Source of the DNA: Iodobacter violaceini
GTDB lineage: Bacteria > Pseudomonadota > Gammaproteobacteria > Burkholderiales > Chitinibacteraceae
Direction: 5' to 3'
Assembly: GCF_011601265.1 (NCBI RefSeq)
Contig: NZ_JAAOLX010000003.1
Span: 372,001 to 436,000 of the forward strand
DNA length: 64,000 nt
The position numbers and the translations under genes are program-made. Each line of letters opens with the position of its first letter. Positions within the stretch are counted from its first letter, which is position 1. Shown piece after piece: positions 7,367-16,479 of the stretch. Under the pieces are notes generated by a model that saw only the letters and a program-made list of their open reading frames with translations, was not told the DNA's origin and did not search any database.

Positions 7367-9244
7367 ATGAAACACCTTTTTGCCGCCGGAACCGCCGGCC
7401 TTATGCTTGCTTTATCGGGTACTGCAATTGCAGATGAAGTGATCACGCCTAAGATTCCTATGCGCGATTTTTTTAAAAATCCGCCCAGCAGCAATTACCA
7501 GCTATCCCCCAGTGGTCAGTTTATTTCCTTCACTCAGCCTGTGGCCGACCGGCTGAATATTCATATCATGCCGCATGGTGGCAAGGCCAAAGCCATTACC
7601 GCCATTACAGACCGTGATATCCGCCAATATTTTTGGAAGGGCGACGATCATATTTTGTTTTTAAAAGACAATGGCGGCGATGAAAATTTCCACTTATTTG
7701 CGGTAGATAAAGAAGGCAAGGCCACCAAAGATTTAACCCCATTTGAAAAAGTACGCGTCGAGCTGATCGATGAGCTGGAAGACCATCCGAACGATGTACT
7801 GATTGGCTTAAACAAGCGAAATCCGGAAATTTTTGATGCCTACCGCCTGAATATCAAAACCGGTGAGCTGACCCTTGTGGCAGAAAACCCAGGCAATATC
7901 GATGGCTGGATCACCGATCACACAGGGCAGATTCGCGCCGCTAAAACCACCGATGGTGTAAGCAGCAGCCTGCTCTACCGCAGCGATGAAAAATCCCCAT
8001 TTAAAGTGGTACTCACCACCAGCTACAAAGACACGGTACAGCCGCTCTTCTTTACCTTTGATAATAAACGCCTCTACGCCACGTCTAACCTTGGCCGCGA
8101 TAAGCTGGCGATTGTGGAGCTGGACCCGGCCACCGGCAAAGAGCTCAAAGTGGTATATGAGCGCAATGATGTTGATGTGGGTGGCTTGCTGTTCTCCAAA
8201 AAGCGCAAAGTGCTGACGGCCGCTACCTTTGAAACCTGGAAAGAAGAGCGCCATGTACTGGATAAAGACACCGCAGCCCTGCTAAAAGACTTACAGGCCA
8301 GGCTGCCCGGCTACGAATTACGCCTGCAAAGCAATAAAAACGAAAACGCCTGGATTGTTTCCACATGGAACGACCGCAGCCGGGGCAGCCGTTATTACTA
8401 CGCCAACGGCAAGCTGGAAAAACTTGCCGATATTTCGCCAGAGCTGCCAGAACAGCAAATGGCAAAGATGAAACCGATCAGTTATCAAAGCCGCGACGGG
8501 CTTACCATCAATGGCTATCTGACGCTGCCTTTAGGCAAAGAAGCTAAAAACCTGCCTGTAATTGTCAACCCGCATGGCGGCCCATGGGCCCGGGACAGCT
8601 GGGGTTTTAATCCGGAAGTGCAATTTTTAGCCAACCGTGGCTACGCTGTTTTGCAAATGAATTTCCGTGGCTCCACCGGCTACGGCAAGTCCTTCTGGCA
8701 AGCGTCGTTTAAGCAGTGGGGCAAAACCATGCAAAACGATATCAGCGATGGTGTACAAGAGCTGATTAAACAAGGCGTGGCAGACCCGAAAAAAGTATGC
8801 ATCTATGGCGCAAGCTACGGCGGCTACGCCACCTTATCAGGGATGACTTTCTCACCCGATCTGTATGCCTGCGGCGTGGATTATGTAGGGGTAAGTAATC
8901 TGTTCACATTTATGAATACCATCCCGCCTTACTGGAAGCCTTATCTGGAAATGATGTATGAAATGGTGGGCAATCCGGAAAAAGATAAGGCGCTGATGCA
9001 ATCGGCCTCGCCGGTTTTCCATGTGGACAAAATCAAAGCGCCACTGCTGGTATTACAGGGGGCGAAAGATCCGCGGGTGAATATCGCCGAATCAGATCAG
9101 ATTGTTGAAGCGCTTAAAAAACGCAAAATCGAAGTGGAATACATCGTTAAGCAAAACGAAGGCCATGGTTTTCATAATCAGGAAAACCGCTTTGATGCTT
9201 ATGAGGCTATGGAGCGCTTCTTTGCCAAACACTTAGGCAGTTAA
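7367..9244 (+). CDS. Secreted S9 family prolyl oligopeptidase-type peptidase
   Basis: A 625-residue serine peptidase. The signal peptide spans about residues 1-23 (ending AIA before DEVITPK). A seven-bladed beta-propeller region covers about residues 40-370 (SPSGQFISFTQPV and similar repeats), followed by an alpha/beta hydrolase domain. The catalytic triad is visible as Ser483 in GASYGGYATLSG, Asp568 in GAKDPRVN and His600 in NEGHGF. The family cleaves short peptides, often after proline or as acyl-aminoacyl peptidases. Start 7367 has AGGGATATGC directly upstream; an earlier ATG at 7316 does not. A paralogue lies at 10184-12187 on the other strand, with a solute-binding protein gene between them, suggesting a periplasmic peptide-use theme. 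Exact specificity is unknown. Confidence 0.9.
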   Translation: MKHLFAAGTAGLMLALSGTAIADEVITPKIPMRDFFKNPPSSNYQLSPSGQFISFTQPVADRLNIHIMPHGGKAKAITAITDRDIRQYFWKGDDHILFLKDNGGDENFHLFAVDKEGKATKDLTPFEKVRVELIDELEDHPNDVLIGLNKRNPEIFDAYRLNIKTGELTLVAENPGNIDGWITDHTGQIRAAKTTDGVSSSLLYRSDEKSPFKVVLTTSYKDTVQPLFFTFDNKRLYATSNLGRDKLAIVELDPATGKELKVVYERNDVDVGGLLFSKKRKVLTAATFETWKEERHVLDKDTAALLKDLQARLPGYELRLQSNKNENAWIVSTWNDRSRGSRYYYANGKLEKLADISPELPEQQMAKMKPISYQSRDGLTINGYLTLPLGKEAKNLPVIVNPHGGPWARDSWGFNPEVQFLANRGYAVLQMNFRGSTGYGKSFWQASFKQWGKTMQNDISDGVQELIKQGVADPKKVCIYGASYGGYATLSGMTFSPDLYACGVDYVGVSNLFTFMNTIPPYWKPYLEMMYEMVGNPEKDKALMQSASPVFHVDKIKAPLLVLQGAKDPRVNIAESDQIVEALKKRKIEVEYIVKQNEGHGFHNQENRFDAYEAMERFFAKHLGS

Positions 9245-9250
9245 ACGCAG

Positions 9251-9275
9251 CAGCCTGCTCATTCAGGGCAGGCTG
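9251..9275 (+). terminator. Stem-loop after the S9 peptidase gene
   Basis: CAGCCTGC (9251-9258) pairs with GCAGGCTG (9268-9275) with a nine-base loop, starting seven bases after the stop codon. There is no T-tract, so it may be a weak terminator or a 3'-end stabilising hairpin. Confidence 0.4.
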
Positions 9276-9354
9276 TCTGCAGCAAATCATCAACTTGGGC
9301 ATCATCATGGCGATCTGTGTCTAAAATACCTGAACAGCCAAGAGAACAAATTCA

Positions 9355-10056
9355 ATGCCCAAGTTAGCAATCATGCTTTTCATCTGGAGCGCACTTACTC
9401 TGGCCGAGCCCGTGAAGCTGGTTACAGGGCCGGATTACGCTCCCTATACAGACCCTTCCTTACCAGATGGCGGGCTGGCTGCTGCCTTAGTTAAAAAAGT
9501 AATGAAACAAGCCCGCTTACCCTATGAGCTGGAATGGCGGCCATGGTCAAATGGCTATAGCTCAACGCTGAAAGGCGCGTATACCGGCACCTTTCCCTAT
9601 ATCAGCACGCCTGAGCGGCGTAAATTATTCGATTATTCCGATCCGTTATTCGTGCTTGAAATGCGTGTATTTGCCTTAGAAGGCAGCCATCTGGACGGCA
9701 CGCAGCCCGAAACTTTAGCCGGCAAGCGTTACTGTCACCCCCTGGGCTGGGCCTACTTAAAGCAAATCGAAATCATGATTCAAAATGGATTGCTCCTTCC
9801 AATCCGCCCCTACGATATGAGCGCTTGCATACGCTTAATGGCCGAGGACAAAGCCGACTTTATTATTACCGATCAAAAACAAGGCAAGGAAACCATCGCG
9901 CATCTGGCTAAAAAATTACACCAAACCCCAGTGCCTGTTGGCGGCATCATTGAAAAAATCACCCTGCACCTGATTACTCCCATCAATCAACCCAAGGCCC
10001 GTGAATTTTTAATGCAATTCAATCAGGCATTGCAGGAAGTGCATCAGCAACAATAA
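9355..10056 (+). CDS. Solute-binding protein, extracellular family 3
   Basis: A 233-residue secreted protein of the solute-binding family 3 superfamily. The first 18 residues form a signal peptide (MPKLAIMLFIWSALTLAE). Family-type elements follow: VTGPDYAPYTDPSLPDGGLAAALVKKV, TGTFPYISTPERRKLFDYSDPLF, and MAEDKADFIITDQKQG. It belongs with the subgroup of small orphan binding proteins abundant in Chromobacteriaceae and Vibrio. No transporter genes flank it; its neighbours are two S9 peptidases, so a peptide or amino-acid ligand is an attractive but unproven guess. Compared with the protein at 4437-5204 it is shorter and only loosely similar. Confidence 0.75.
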   Translation: MPKLAIMLFIWSALTLAEPVKLVTGPDYAPYTDPSLPDGGLAAALVKKVMKQARLPYELEWRPWSNGYSSTLKGAYTGTFPYISTPERRKLFDYSDPLFVLEMRVFALEGSHLDGTQPETLAGKRYCHPLGWAYLKQIEIMIQNGLLLPIRPYDMSACIRLMAEDKADFIITDQKQGKETIAHLAKKLHQTPVPVGGIIEKITLHLITPINQPKAREFLMQFNQALQEVHQQQ

Positions 10057-10100
10057 AGCCCTCAAACAAGCGCTGCTGATTTCACCATTCAAATACGATA

Positions 10101-10127
10101 CCGGGGGAGCTGTCTTTACCCCCCCGG
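10101..10127. terminator. GC-rich stem-loop between convergent genes
   Basis: CCGGGGG (10101-10107) pairs with CCCCCGG (10121-10127) in the gap between the solute-binding gene and the convergent S9 peptidase gene. It has no T-run. Its position suggests a termination role in one or both directions. Confidence 0.35.
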
Positions 10128-10183
10128 CTTGCTGGCATTCGTAAATCAAAGCCAGAAATATCCGCCACTTGCACACACGGGAC

Positions 10184-12187
10184 TTAAGGCTTCAGGTTTT
10201 TATCCAGAAATTTTTCCACCCTGCTCCAGAAATCGACCTGATTCTCTTCCTGAGACCAGCCATGGCCTTCATCACGGTAAAAAATCCACTCTGTATTGGG
10301 ATTATGCGGCTCCAGCGCCCGGCGCAATAATGTGCCGTGATCAAACGGTACGCGGCGGTCTTCCCCGCCATAGGCCAGCAGCAGCGGCTGAGTCAGCCTC
10401 TTTGCCTGCTTAAGAGGTGAAGTCTGCTCTAATTGAGCGGCATCTTTTACAGGATCGCCCACCAGCACAGGCATACCATAGGTTTTCCATACTTCATCCG
10501 AATCGCTCCAATTAATGGAATACATCAGATTAATATCTGTCACCCCCACCCAGTTCACGCCGCAGCGATAAAGCTCCGGATAACGAATCAAACCCATTAA
10601 TGTGGCATAGCCGCCATAACTGGCCCCTGCAATGCAGACGCGCTTAGCATCTGCAAAACCCTGTTTAATAGCCCAGAGTGTGGCGTCAGCAATATCATCC
10701 TGCATTTTCAAGCCCCACTGTTTCCAGCCCGCTTTAAAATGCTTCGTACCAAAGCCAGTACTCCCGCGATATTCGGGCTCAATCACCACATAGCCGCGCG
10801 ATGCTAAGAATTGTGACTGGCTGTCCCAGCCCCACTCACCACCCCGCACATAAGGCCCTCCGTGCACCAGCACCACCATAGGCGCCGGGCCTTTTTGCTC
10901 TGCAGGCCGGGTAATATGCACCGGGATATCAAGGCCATCCCGGGCCGGGAAATGTTCCAGATCACGGGAAGCCATTTGCTCAGCACTAACCCATTTTCTG
11001 GAAGGCGCCAGCAGGGTTAACTCGCCCGATTGTGGATTAAATAAACGATAAACAGGCGGTTGCCGGTCTGAATAAGATGTAAGCAGTAATTGTTTTGCTT
11101 GCCGGCAATTTCTGCACGCAAATAGGTTGAGTGTAGCGGGAAGGAGCTCATTCACCTTATCCTGCCAGGCTTTCATTTGCGGATCAAACCAGTGTGAGCC
11201 CCTGGCGTCGGTCAGATAATTTACCCCCAGCAGCCCCTGGCGCTGCTCGTCCAGAATCAAACCACCGCTGAAATCGTACCCCTTAAGCGATAAAACAGGC
11301 TCTGGTTTTAAAGGCTTGTTATTTAAATCGATACTGACTAAAGACAGGGTATCAGCCTTAGCGTCTGCATAAGCCTTGGCGTAAAGCACATTATTACTGC
11401 TTAAAAATAAGGGATCAAAACTCAGGGCATTGTTGCCAAACAACTCTCCCTCCTGCACCAGCCCCCATTCATCCTGTGGTTTTGGCTTCCAGTACAGACG
11501 CGCTTTTGCCCCGACACTCGCCACAACCACACGCGGATTGCCCTGGGCATCCACCACCCAATGCCTCGCTCCCTGCGGAGCCCCCTGGGTCAGCGTTTTG
11601 CTCAGGCCTGTACGTGTATTCAATCTGAGTAAGGTCAGTGATCTTAATTCGTGCAAATTATCTAAATTATAACGAGCCACAATGATGTCATCGCTGCCAT
11701 CATTTAAGGGTGCAAAAAAACCATGCAGGGCAGATAACTCGTGATCAATCACGCCCGCCTCAGAAATTTTCGACCAGCTGCGCTTAATTAAGCGGCGGAC
11801 GGTGCTTCTGCCTTCTCGATCCACCGCATACAAACCCGCCCCCTGATGGGAGGCATAGGGTGACTGGCCATCATCGGCACTAAAAATGAGGCGATCATCA
11901 TTCACCCAATGCACATCTGAGATATTCGCATCAGCAAACCCGGCAACCACGCGGGGTTTAGATAAATCATCCATATTGAGCACAACCAGCCTTAAACGCT
12001 TTTCTGCCCCCACCGACATGAGCGCCGCAATATACTGACCCGAAGGCGACATCACAGGCTGAACCATATCCGGCTTACGAAAGAAATCCTCAATCGCTGG
12101 CACTGTGGCCGCAAAAATATTTCCTGCATAAAAAACAGAGAAACCCGCCAGCCCTGTAAGGTATAAACGCTTTAAAAATTGCAGCAA
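10184..12187 (-). CDS. Second secreted S9 family peptidase
   Basis: About 667 residues, with an N-terminal signal or anchor segment (LTGLAGFSVFYAGNIFAA), a beta-propeller region and a C-terminal alpha/beta hydrolase domain. The nucleophile is Ser523 in AGASYGGYATLMG, with the acid in YGGEDRRVPFDHG and the histidine in RDEGHGW. The oxyanion-side block VLVHGGPYVRGGEWGWDSQSQFLASRGYVV parallels NPHGGPWARDSWGFNPEVQFLANRGYAV in the protein at 7367, showing the two are paralogues. No ATG is available. TTG 12187 is preferred because a GGGGG lies a few bases upstream, but TTG 12208 is also open. The unusual start deserves checking. It also has a CxxC-type pair (FACRNCRQ) in the propeller region that I did not see in the paralogue. 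Confidence 0.85.
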   Translation of the reverse strand: MLQFLKRLYLTGLAGFSVFYAGNIFAATVPAIEDFFRKPDMVQPVMSPSGQYIAALMSVGAEKRLRLVVLNMDDLSKPRVVAGFADANISDVHWVNDDRLIFSADDGQSPYASHQGAGLYAVDREGRSTVRRLIKRSWSKISEAGVIDHELSALHGFFAPLNDGSDDIIVARYNLDNLHELRSLTLLRLNTRTGLSKTLTQGAPQGARHWVVDAQGNPRVVVASVGAKARLYWKPKPQDEWGLVQEGELFGNNALSFDPLFLSSNNVLYAKAYADAKADTLSLVSIDLNNKPLKPEPVLSLKGYDFSGGLILDEQRQGLLGVNYLTDARGSHWFDPQMKAWQDKVNELLPATLNLFACRNCRQAKQLLLTSYSDRQPPVYRLFNPQSGELTLLAPSRKWVSAEQMASRDLEHFPARDGLDIPVHITRPAEQKGPAPMVVLVHGGPYVRGGEWGWDSQSQFLASRGYVVIEPEYRGSTGFGTKHFKAGWKQWGLKMQDDIADATLWAIKQGFADAKRVCIAGASYGGYATLMGLIRYPELYRCGVNWVGVTDINLMYSINWSDSDEVWKTYGMPVLVGDPVKDAAQLEQTSPLKQAKRLTQPLLLAYGGEDRRVPFDHGTLLRRALEPHNPNTEWIFYRDEGHGWSQEENQVDFWSRVEKFLDKNLKP

Positions 12188-12524
12188 CCTGACCCCCGAA
12201 TATGCCAATTAATTATTGTGCAGCAACATTATCATCACATAAGCTATATGTAAAATTTAACAATAATTTTTAATCTTTATTACAAATACGAATAAAGCCC
12301 TGCTGTTTTTGAGCCTCAGCAGCAGTACAGCCCCCTCACTTCTCAGCAGATCAGCCAGCTATCTTTAGCAGGCAAACTAAGCAGCAAAGCGCCAGGTTTC
12401 ATTTAGTAAAAGAAAAAGATCAGCCATTCAGGGGGTATCAGCACGATTAAATGCCACTTCCACCCATTTACAAACGGCGCTCTTTCAACAAAGATACGCC
12501 CCACACATTCAATGGAAAAACGCC
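12188..12524. other. Intergenic stretch, divergent promoter region
   Basis: This gap separates the divergent S9 peptidase and Xaa-Pro aminopeptidase genes. It is AT-rich near 12240-12300 and should hold both promoters, but I cannot point to a convincing -35/-10 pair. A short CTGCTG/CAGCAG inverted repeat lies around 12300-12325. No gene is supported. Confidence 0.4.
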
Positions 12525-13916
12525 ATGTTTCAGCCCGAAATCTATCGTCAACGCCGTGCCACTCTTTCTGCCAGCTTGCCGGATAGCCTGATTTTGCTGC
12601 TAGGCAACGTCGATTCGCCCATGAATTACTCGGATAATATTTTCCCGTTTATTCAGGACAGCAGCTTTCGCTACTACTTTGGCCTGAACGAGCCCGGCCT
12701 TGCCGGCCTGATCGATACCGCCAATGATGTGGTAACCCTGTTTGGTAATGAGCCGGAAGTGGCTGATATCGTTTGGACCGGCCCTCAGCCCAGCTTAAGC
12801 GAGCGCGCGGCTACTGCAGGTGTAAATCAGAGCCAGGCTTACTCAAAACTCGGCGAAGCCTTAGCCACCGCCCAGGCGGCAGGCATTACCGTGCAATATT
12901 TGGCCCCCTATCGTGGCGAAACAATTCTGGAGCTGGCAAAGCTATTAAGCACCGACAGCTCAAAAGTAAAAGCAGGCTTTTCAAGCGCCCTAACCCACGC
13001 CGTGATTGCACAACGTGAAATTAAATCGGCGGAAGAAATCGCCGAAATGGAAAAAGTGCTGGCGATTACCCGCGATGTGCACCATGCCGCGATGCGTGCA
13101 TCACACGCTACCGTGCTGGAGCATCAGGTTGTAGGCTTAATGGAAGGCATTGTCCGAAGCCATGATTTACAGCTGGCCTACCCAAGCATTTTCTCCAGAA
13201 ACGGCGAAGTGCTGCATAACCACCATCATCATCAGGTACTGCAAACTGGCGATTTGGTACTAAACGATACCGGTGCCACCTCATCCGGCGGCTATGCCAG
13301 CGATATCACGCGCACTATTCCGGTAGGTGGCAAATTCAGCCTGCGCCAGCGCGAATTATATGATGCCGTACTGGCCATGCAGACCGAGGCCATTGCCGCA
13401 TTAAAACCCGGCCTGCCTTACCTGACGGCCCATAAATTAGCCGCCAGAGTCATGGTCAGAGCTATGAGCAAGCTGGGCTTCTTTACTGGCGACGCTGACG
13501 CGATTGTTGAATCCGGCGCGTACGCCATCGCCTTCCCGCACGGCCTTGGGCACCAGATTGGTCTGGATGTGCACGATATGGAAAGCCTGGGCGAAAACTT
13601 AGTCGGCTATGGTGAAGGGGTAGAACGCAGCAACTTATTTGGCATGGGTTATTTACGTCTGGGTAAGCCGTTAAAAGCAGGCATGGTGATTACAGTAGAG
13701 CCTGGCATCTACTTTATCCCTGCCCTGATCGACAGCTGGCAGGCAGAAGGACGCCACAGCGATCTGATTAATTACGCCAAATTTAATGAATACAAAGACT
13801 TTGGCGGTATCCGTATCGAAGACAATGTGCTGATCACCGAAACGGGCAGCCGCATTCTTGGCCCGCATATTGCGCGCACTGCAGAAGAAGTTGAGGCAGT
13901 GATGGCGGCGGTGTAA
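12525..13916 (+). CDS. Xaa-Pro aminopeptidase / M24 metallopeptidase
   Basis: A 463-residue cytosolic metalloaminopeptidase that removes an N-terminal residue next to proline. The N-terminal AMP_N domain covers about residues 1-130 (DSSFRYYFGLNEPG), and the pita-bread M24 domain about 170-460. All five metal ligands are visible: Asp248 (LNDTGA), Asp260 (SDITRT), His343 (PHGLGHQIGLDVHD), Glu392 (VEPGIYF) and Glu432 (GIRIEDN). The run HNHHHH at 231-236 is a histidine-rich loop near the first metal ligand. The start has GGA eight bases upstream. It could be called pepP or pepQ-like; domain order and length fit the PepP group more than PepQ, but I leave the symbol open. With the two S9 peptidases nearby, the region is rich in proline-type peptidases. 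Confidence 0.92.
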   Translation: MFQPEIYRQRRATLSASLPDSLILLLGNVDSPMNYSDNIFPFIQDSSFRYYFGLNEPGLAGLIDTANDVVTLFGNEPEVADIVWTGPQPSLSERAATAGVNQSQAYSKLGEALATAQAAGITVQYLAPYRGETILELAKLLSTDSSKVKAGFSSALTHAVIAQREIKSAEEIAEMEKVLAITRDVHHAAMRASHATVLEHQVVGLMEGIVRSHDLQLAYPSIFSRNGEVLHNHHHHQVLQTGDLVLNDTGATSSGGYASDITRTIPVGGKFSLRQRELYDAVLAMQTEAIAALKPGLPYLTAHKLAARVMVRAMSKLGFFTGDADAIVESGAYAIAFPHGLGHQIGLDVHDMESLGENLVGYGEGVERSNLFGMGYLRLGKPLKAGMVITVEPGIYFIPALIDSWQAEGRHSDLINYAKFNEYKDFGGIRIEDNVLITETGSRILGPHIARTAEEVEAVMAAV

Positions 13917-14011
13917 GGCGTTAAGAAGCGAGGTGCATTACGCCAGCCACAAAAAAATGGTGATTGGTAAGGACGGGTGAAGCCTAATCCTGACTATTTA
14001 ATCATCAGCAG

Positions 14012-14077
14012 CGCAGGAGCGGCTTTAGCCGCGATAATTTTAAAAGCAGTGCCATCGCGGCGAAAGCCGCTCCTGCG
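14012..14077. repeat. REPIN-like pair of inverted REP palindromes
   Basis: A 23-base unit at 14012-14034 (GCAGGAGCGGCTTTAGCCGC core) is repeated in inverted orientation at 14055-14077, with only a two-base change at its centre and 20 bases between. Each unit is itself palindromic (GCGGCTTTAGCCGC). This is the layout of REP doublets mobilised by RAYT transposases. No RAYT gene is present in the window. The rest of 13917-14218 shows no gene. Confidence 0.75.
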
Positions 14078-14218
14078 ATTTGTGTTTTGCTTAAGCTGAC
14101 AGGATTGGGGTGAAACCCGCCCCATCCCCATTATCTGCGTTGTTTTCAAACCACAAATCTGGTTTCCCCCCTGACAAACGGCTAAGATGAAATCCCAAAC
14201 CCAACCTATGCAGATGGC

Positions 14219-14830
14219 ATGAAGCTGATTACCTCGTATACCAGCCCTTTTGGCCGCAAAGTACGCATCGTTCTTGCCGAAAAACGCATTGAATGTCAGC
14301 TGATTGAAGACAATCCATGGGCAGCTGAAAGCAGTGTCAGCGCACTGAATCCGCTGGGTAAGGTGCCGATTCTTCTGCTGGACGATGGCAGAACCTTGTA
14401 TGACTCCAGAGTGATTGTAGATTTTCTGGATCACAGCTCGCCGGTTGGCAAACTCATCCCCAGTGATCATCGCCAGGCCATCAGCATTAAGCGCCGCGAA
14501 GCACTCGCCGACGGAATAAGCGATGCTGCGGTATTAATCAGGCAAGAGCGCATCCGCCCGCCGCATTTGCAATCCACAGAATGGATTGAGCATCAGCAAG
14601 CCAAAATAGAGCGCGGCCTTGAGCAGATTGCAAGTGAGCTGGATGAGAAGAAATGGTGGGGAAGTGATTTATTTTCTTTGGCCGATGTGGCGCTGGGATG
14701 CACCTTGGCCTATATCGATTTTCGCCTGCCTGAGCTTGGCTGGCAGAGCCGCTATCCGAATTTGCAGAAATTTTACAGCAAGCTTGAAGAGCGCCCGTCT
14801 TTTACTGAAACCGCCCCACCCATGATATGA
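14219..14830 (+). CDS. Glutathione S-transferase family protein
   Basis: A 203-residue protein with an N-terminal thioredoxin-like GST domain (residues about 1-80) and a helical C-terminal domain (about 90-200). MKLITSYTSPFGRKVRIVLAEKRI gives the active-site loop, with Ser/Thr near the start, and NPLGKVPILLLDDGRTLYDSRVIVDFLD holds the cis-proline (KVP) and the glutathione gamma-glutamyl binding D-S pair. Resembles YibF-type GSTs. Substrate is unknown. The only usable start is 14219; the overlapping ATGs upstream run into a stop. The ribosome site is poor. gshA and gshB in this window supply glutathione, so the protein has its cofactor, but no operon link is visible here. Confidence 0.85.
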   Translation: MKLITSYTSPFGRKVRIVLAEKRIECQLIEDNPWAAESSVSALNPLGKVPILLLDDGRTLYDSRVIVDFLDHSSPVGKLIPSDHRQAISIKRREALADGISDAAVLIRQERIRPPHLQSTEWIEHQQAKIERGLEQIASELDEKKWWGSDLFSLADVALGCTLAYIDFRLPELGWQSRYPNLQKFYSKLEERPSFTETAPPMI

Positions 14831-14972
14831 AGCAGTTTTTAAGACTATATTGCAGGGTGTATACACAGCAGCGGTGGGCAAGGAAAACCACTAACACGCC
14901 TTATTCTGTATAAAACCAGGCACTGCCCCACGCTTAAGCTGGCAGGCCTGGATTGCTTTACTGATCTTCGCC

Positions 14973-15290
14973 TTACTCTTCGCCAATTCCTTCCAGCATT
15001 TTTTGCAGCTCGCCCGTGGCAAACAGCTCTTTCATAATATCGGAGCCACCGACAAACTCGCCCTTGATATAGAGCTGAGGAATAGTTGGCCAGTTTGCGT
15101 ATTCTTTAATGCCCTGACGAATATCGGCATCAGCCAGCACATTTACCGCAGCAAAAGAGACGCCACAGTTTTTGAGCAACTGTACTGCGCCTGCAGAGAA
15201 ACCGCACTGTGGAAAGGTAGGCGTGCCTTTCATATAAAGAACCACTGCGTTTTCAGTTACTTGCTGGCGAATCAGATCTTGCGTGTTCAT
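14973..15290 (-). CDS. grxD: Monothiol glutaredoxin Grx4
   Basis: A 105-residue CGFS-type monothiol glutaredoxin, which carries [2Fe-2S] clusters bound with glutathione and delivers them or senses iron. The motif CGFS starts at Cys29 within KGTPTFPQCGFSAGAV; WPTIPQLYIKGEFVGGSDIM supplies the cis-proline and glutathione-binding loop. Length is standard. AAGGAAACTT lies about nine bases before ATG 15290. It lies downstream of prmC on the same strand with a 154-base gap, a pairing common in betaproteobacteria (prfA-prmC-grxD), though prfA is not in the expected place here. Confidence 0.95.
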   Translation of the reverse strand: MNTQDLIRQQVTENAVVLYMKGTPTFPQCGFSAGAVQLLKNCGVSFAAVNVLADADIRQGIKEYANWPTIPQLYIKGEFVGGSDIMKELFATGELQKMLEGIGEE

Positions 15291-15444
15291 TTTAAGTTTC
15301 CTTTGTGATACCTGATGTATTTACTCGGGTATTGTACTTTTATGAAAAAATCGCGGCAAGTAAATCCCATAAGGCAGGTTCAATCCGACCATTTTGGGGT
15401 ATTTCACAGCCAAATCCGGCAGATTTCGTGTACTGCATGTTTTA

Positions 15445-16254
15445 TCACGCCAGAGTGTAACGTCCGCCGGTAACACGCTCTATGCCTGATAAATCACGCC
15501 AGCTTTGCACTTCATGAAAGCCAGCATCTTCCAGCAGGGAACGGCAAGCCGCTGACTGATCCCAGCCATGCTCACACAAAAGCCAGCCACTCTCTTTTAA
15601 GTGATGGCACGCACCGCTGATAATACGGCGAAGATGCACGAGGCCATCGCCCTCATCACTTAAGGCGCTGCGTGGCTCAAAGCGTAAATCGCCTTCGCTT
15701 AAATGATGATCATTTTTCTCAATATAGGGAGGGTTGGATACAATGATCTCAAAACGTGCATCTCCCAGTGCCTGATACCAATCCGACTGATAAAAACGCA
15801 CCGCCGCATCCAGCCGGCTGGCATTGGTCTGGGCCACAATCAAGGCAGATGGGGATAAATCGACGGCGCTCACATCCAGATCCAGCCGCTCCAGCTTCAG
15901 CGTAATCGGAATACAGCCTGAGCCTGTACCCAGATCAAGCACCCTTGCCCCGTCCGCCGCCCGCTCTAAAGCCAGCTCTACTAATAACTCGGTATCCGGC
16001 CTTGGGATCAGCACACTGGGGTTTACAACAAAATCACGCCCATAGAACTCACGCGAACCAATAATATACGCCACCGGCTCGCCCGCTCTGCGGCGGGCAG
16101 CCAGTGGATTAAAAACACTGACATGGGCCGGATCAACCTCATCCTGGCCGTGGCCAATTAACCATGCGCGGTTTTTACCCGTGCAATGGCTAAACAAAAC
16201 TTGTGCATCAATCTTATCCAAACCACTTTGCAGCAATAAAGCTGAATAATTCAT
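15445..16254 (-). CDS. prmC: Peptide chain release factor N5-glutamine methyltransferase
   Basis: A 269-residue SAM-dependent methyltransferase that methylates the glutamine of the GGQ motif in release factors RF1 and RF2. An N-terminal helical domain (about 1-80) is followed by the Rossmann domain, with SAM site VLDLGTGSGCIPITL and the catalytic NPPY in EIIVSNPPYIEKNDHHLS, which is diagnostic for this family. The typical block VLIPRPDTELLVELAL is also present. Start 16254 is preferred, with GGA seven to eight bases upstream; ATG 16296 would add 14 residues without a good ribosome site. The usual partner prfA is absent upstream, where a CLC operon lies instead. Confidence 0.93.
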   Translation of the reverse strand: MNYSALLLQSGLDKIDAQVLFSHCTGKNRAWLIGHGQDEVDPAHVSVFNPLAARRRAGEPVAYIIGSREFYGRDFVVNPSVLIPRPDTELLVELALERAADGARVLDLGTGSGCIPITLKLERLDLDVSAVDLSPSALIVAQTNASRLDAAVRFYQSDWYQALGDARFEIIVSNPPYIEKNDHHLSEGDLRFEPRSALSDEGDGLVHLRRIISGACHHLKESGWLLCEHGWDQSAACRSLLEDAGFHEVQSWRDLSGIERVTGGRYTLA

Positions 16255-16360
16255 AAAGGCTTCCGTAAAACGGTTGGCTAAACCATGCTCATTCATACAC
16301 GGCAGCTAAAATTCCACCCAAGGATGAAACTCAAATATTAAACCTTGGAACAAAGGAAAA

Positions 16361-16424
16361 ACACGGAAGGCTACGAAGAAAAGCACAACAAGACTATCGC
16401 CATAAAACGCCGTGCTTTCCGTGG
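16361..16424. repeat. Imperfect inverted repeat in the prmC-CLC gap
   Basis: CACGGAAGG (16362-16370) and CTTTCCGTG (about 16415-16423) are nearly complementary, with purine-rich sequence between. This kind of CACGGAA repeat occurs in spacer DNA. No gene is supported in 16255-16479. Confidence 0.35.
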
Positions 16425-16479
16425 TAAACGTATTTCAAAATTTAGGTTTTCGCAGTAACGCATCAGCTGTTTAATTTGA

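Noticed and set aside
13994-14470. 158-residue frame on the minus strand over the REPIN and GST region
   Set aside because: Arises from the palindromes and the antisense of the GST gene; no motif or start signal.
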